In this document: in pieces, positions 33,335-33,903 of the stretch
Numbering within the stretch: the stretch's first letter is position 1
Layout: the number at the start of each line of letters is the position of its first letter
Translations under genes and position numbers: made by a program
Assembly (NCBI GenBank): GCA_905187695.1
Contig: CAJJIY010000014.1
Coordinates: forward strand, 1 to 33,903
Length of the DNA stretch: 33,903 nt
Source: an uncultured Eubacteriales bacterium
GTDB taxonomy: Bacteria; Bacillota; Clostridia; Oscillospirales; CAG-272
Direction: 5' to 3'
The notes under the pieces: model-generated
Databases searched by the model: none
The model's input: the letters and a program-made list of their open reading frames with translations, nothing else
What the model was told of the DNA's origin: nothing

Positions 33335-33903
33335 CTTTCCAAACGCTATATAACCGACAGGTTTCTTCCCGACAAGGCGATAGACCTTATCGACGAGGCT
33401 TCGGCGCGCGCGCGCATCAACACCCTTGAGATCCCTGAGGAGCTTAAGGCGCTGGAACGCAGCATCGATGACCTCCGCAAGGAGAAGGAGGAGGCCGCCG
33501 CCTCTCAGGAGTTTGAAAAAGCCGCCTTTTTGCGCGACGAGGAACGTAAGGCGAAGGAGCAGAGCGAGCAATGGCGTCGTGAGTGGAGCGAATCCCGCAA
33601 TAAGATAACGCCGGAAATAACGCCGGAAGATATCGCCTCCATCGTGGCGGAGAGCACGGGGATACCCGTGACGCAGCTCACCGAGGAGGAGAGCAAGCGG
33701 CTGCTCCGCCTGGAGGACACCTTGCACCAGCGTGTCATCGGACAGGAGGAAGCTGTCAGCGCCATCGCCAAGGCCATCCGCCGGGGCCGTGTGGGCATCA
33801 GCCCCAAGCGCAAGCCCGTGTCCTTCATCTTCGTGGGCTCCACCGGCGTGGGCAAGACCGAGCTGGTCAAGCAGCTGGCCATGGACATGTTCAACTCCCC
33901 CGA
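33335..33903 (+). pseudogene. clpC: Internal fragment of ClpC-type Clp ATPase, joined out of context and cut by window edge
   Basis: About 189 codons match the middle of ClpC, the AAA+ unfoldase partner of ClpP. LSKRYITDRFLPDKAID is from the end of the first ATPase domain. A UVR-type helical stretch follows (EFEKAAFLRDEERKAKEQ), then STGIPVTQLTEEE, the VIGQEEAV start of the second ATPase domain and its Walker A loop GSTGVGKTEL. ClpC's N-terminal repeats and nearly all of ATPase domain 1, including its Walker A and B motifs, are absent; the frame runs from a foreign ATG into the fragment. Of 16 Ile codons here five are ATA and none ATT, whereas the neighbouring yebC has no ATA and mostly ATT. 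It continues past the right edge. Confidence 0.8.

Overview
The window looks like chromosomal DNA of an uncultured Firmicute, most likely a member of the Clostridia. The signs are: near-consensus -35/-10 boxes with 16-18 bp spacers, strong AAGGAGG-type ribosome binding sites, lipoprotein signals ending in F-[SA]-S-C, mutS-mutL behind miaB and a YlbF/YmcA-family gene, a type II pantothenate kinase, RqcH, and a NusG-II/Gx-transporter/ApbE cassette. No species is claimed. I see no tRNA, rRNA, CRISPR array, insertion sequence or phage gene.

Layout. Positions 1-2458 hold alaS on the minus strand, cut by the left edge. A 329-bp AT-rich gap carries the alaS promoter and, diverging from it, a promoter for the four genes at 2788-12320. 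These four are tandem paralogs (773-790 aa each), all predicted lipoproteins with the same architecture: two tandem 'EILIG' modules, an unnamed middle domain, and a ComEC-like metallo-beta-lactamase (MBL) fold domain with intact metal motifs. They are the most unusual content here. A bidirectional terminator separates them from coaW (minus). Back-to-back promoters at 13257-13299 drive coaW leftward and a rightward operon: HAD phosphatase, rqcH, topB, NusG-II protein, Gx transporter, apbE (13371-20081). After a terminator, a second rightward operon runs miaB, YlbF-family gene, mutS, mutL, tgt, tldD, tldE (20200-30572). A third holds argS and yebC (30703-33165) and ends in a strong terminator.

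Right edge. A new frame starts at 33278 with about 20 codons that resemble the start of a membrane flippase. It then switches in frame to the middle of a ClpC ATPase, lacking ClpC's N-terminal half. Isoleucine codon use also changes there. I read this as a chimeric join (assembly artefact or foreign fragment), not a real fusion gene.

How the genes work together. Most of the window is housekeeping: aminoacylation (alaS, argS), translation quality control (rqcH, yebC), tRNA modification (miaB with its YlbF-type partner, tgt), mismatch repair (mutS, mutL), DNA topology (topB) and coenzyme A/flavin metabolism (coaW, apbE). The accessory element is the surface MBL-lipoprotein array. It has no neighbouring transporter or regulator to reveal its substrate.
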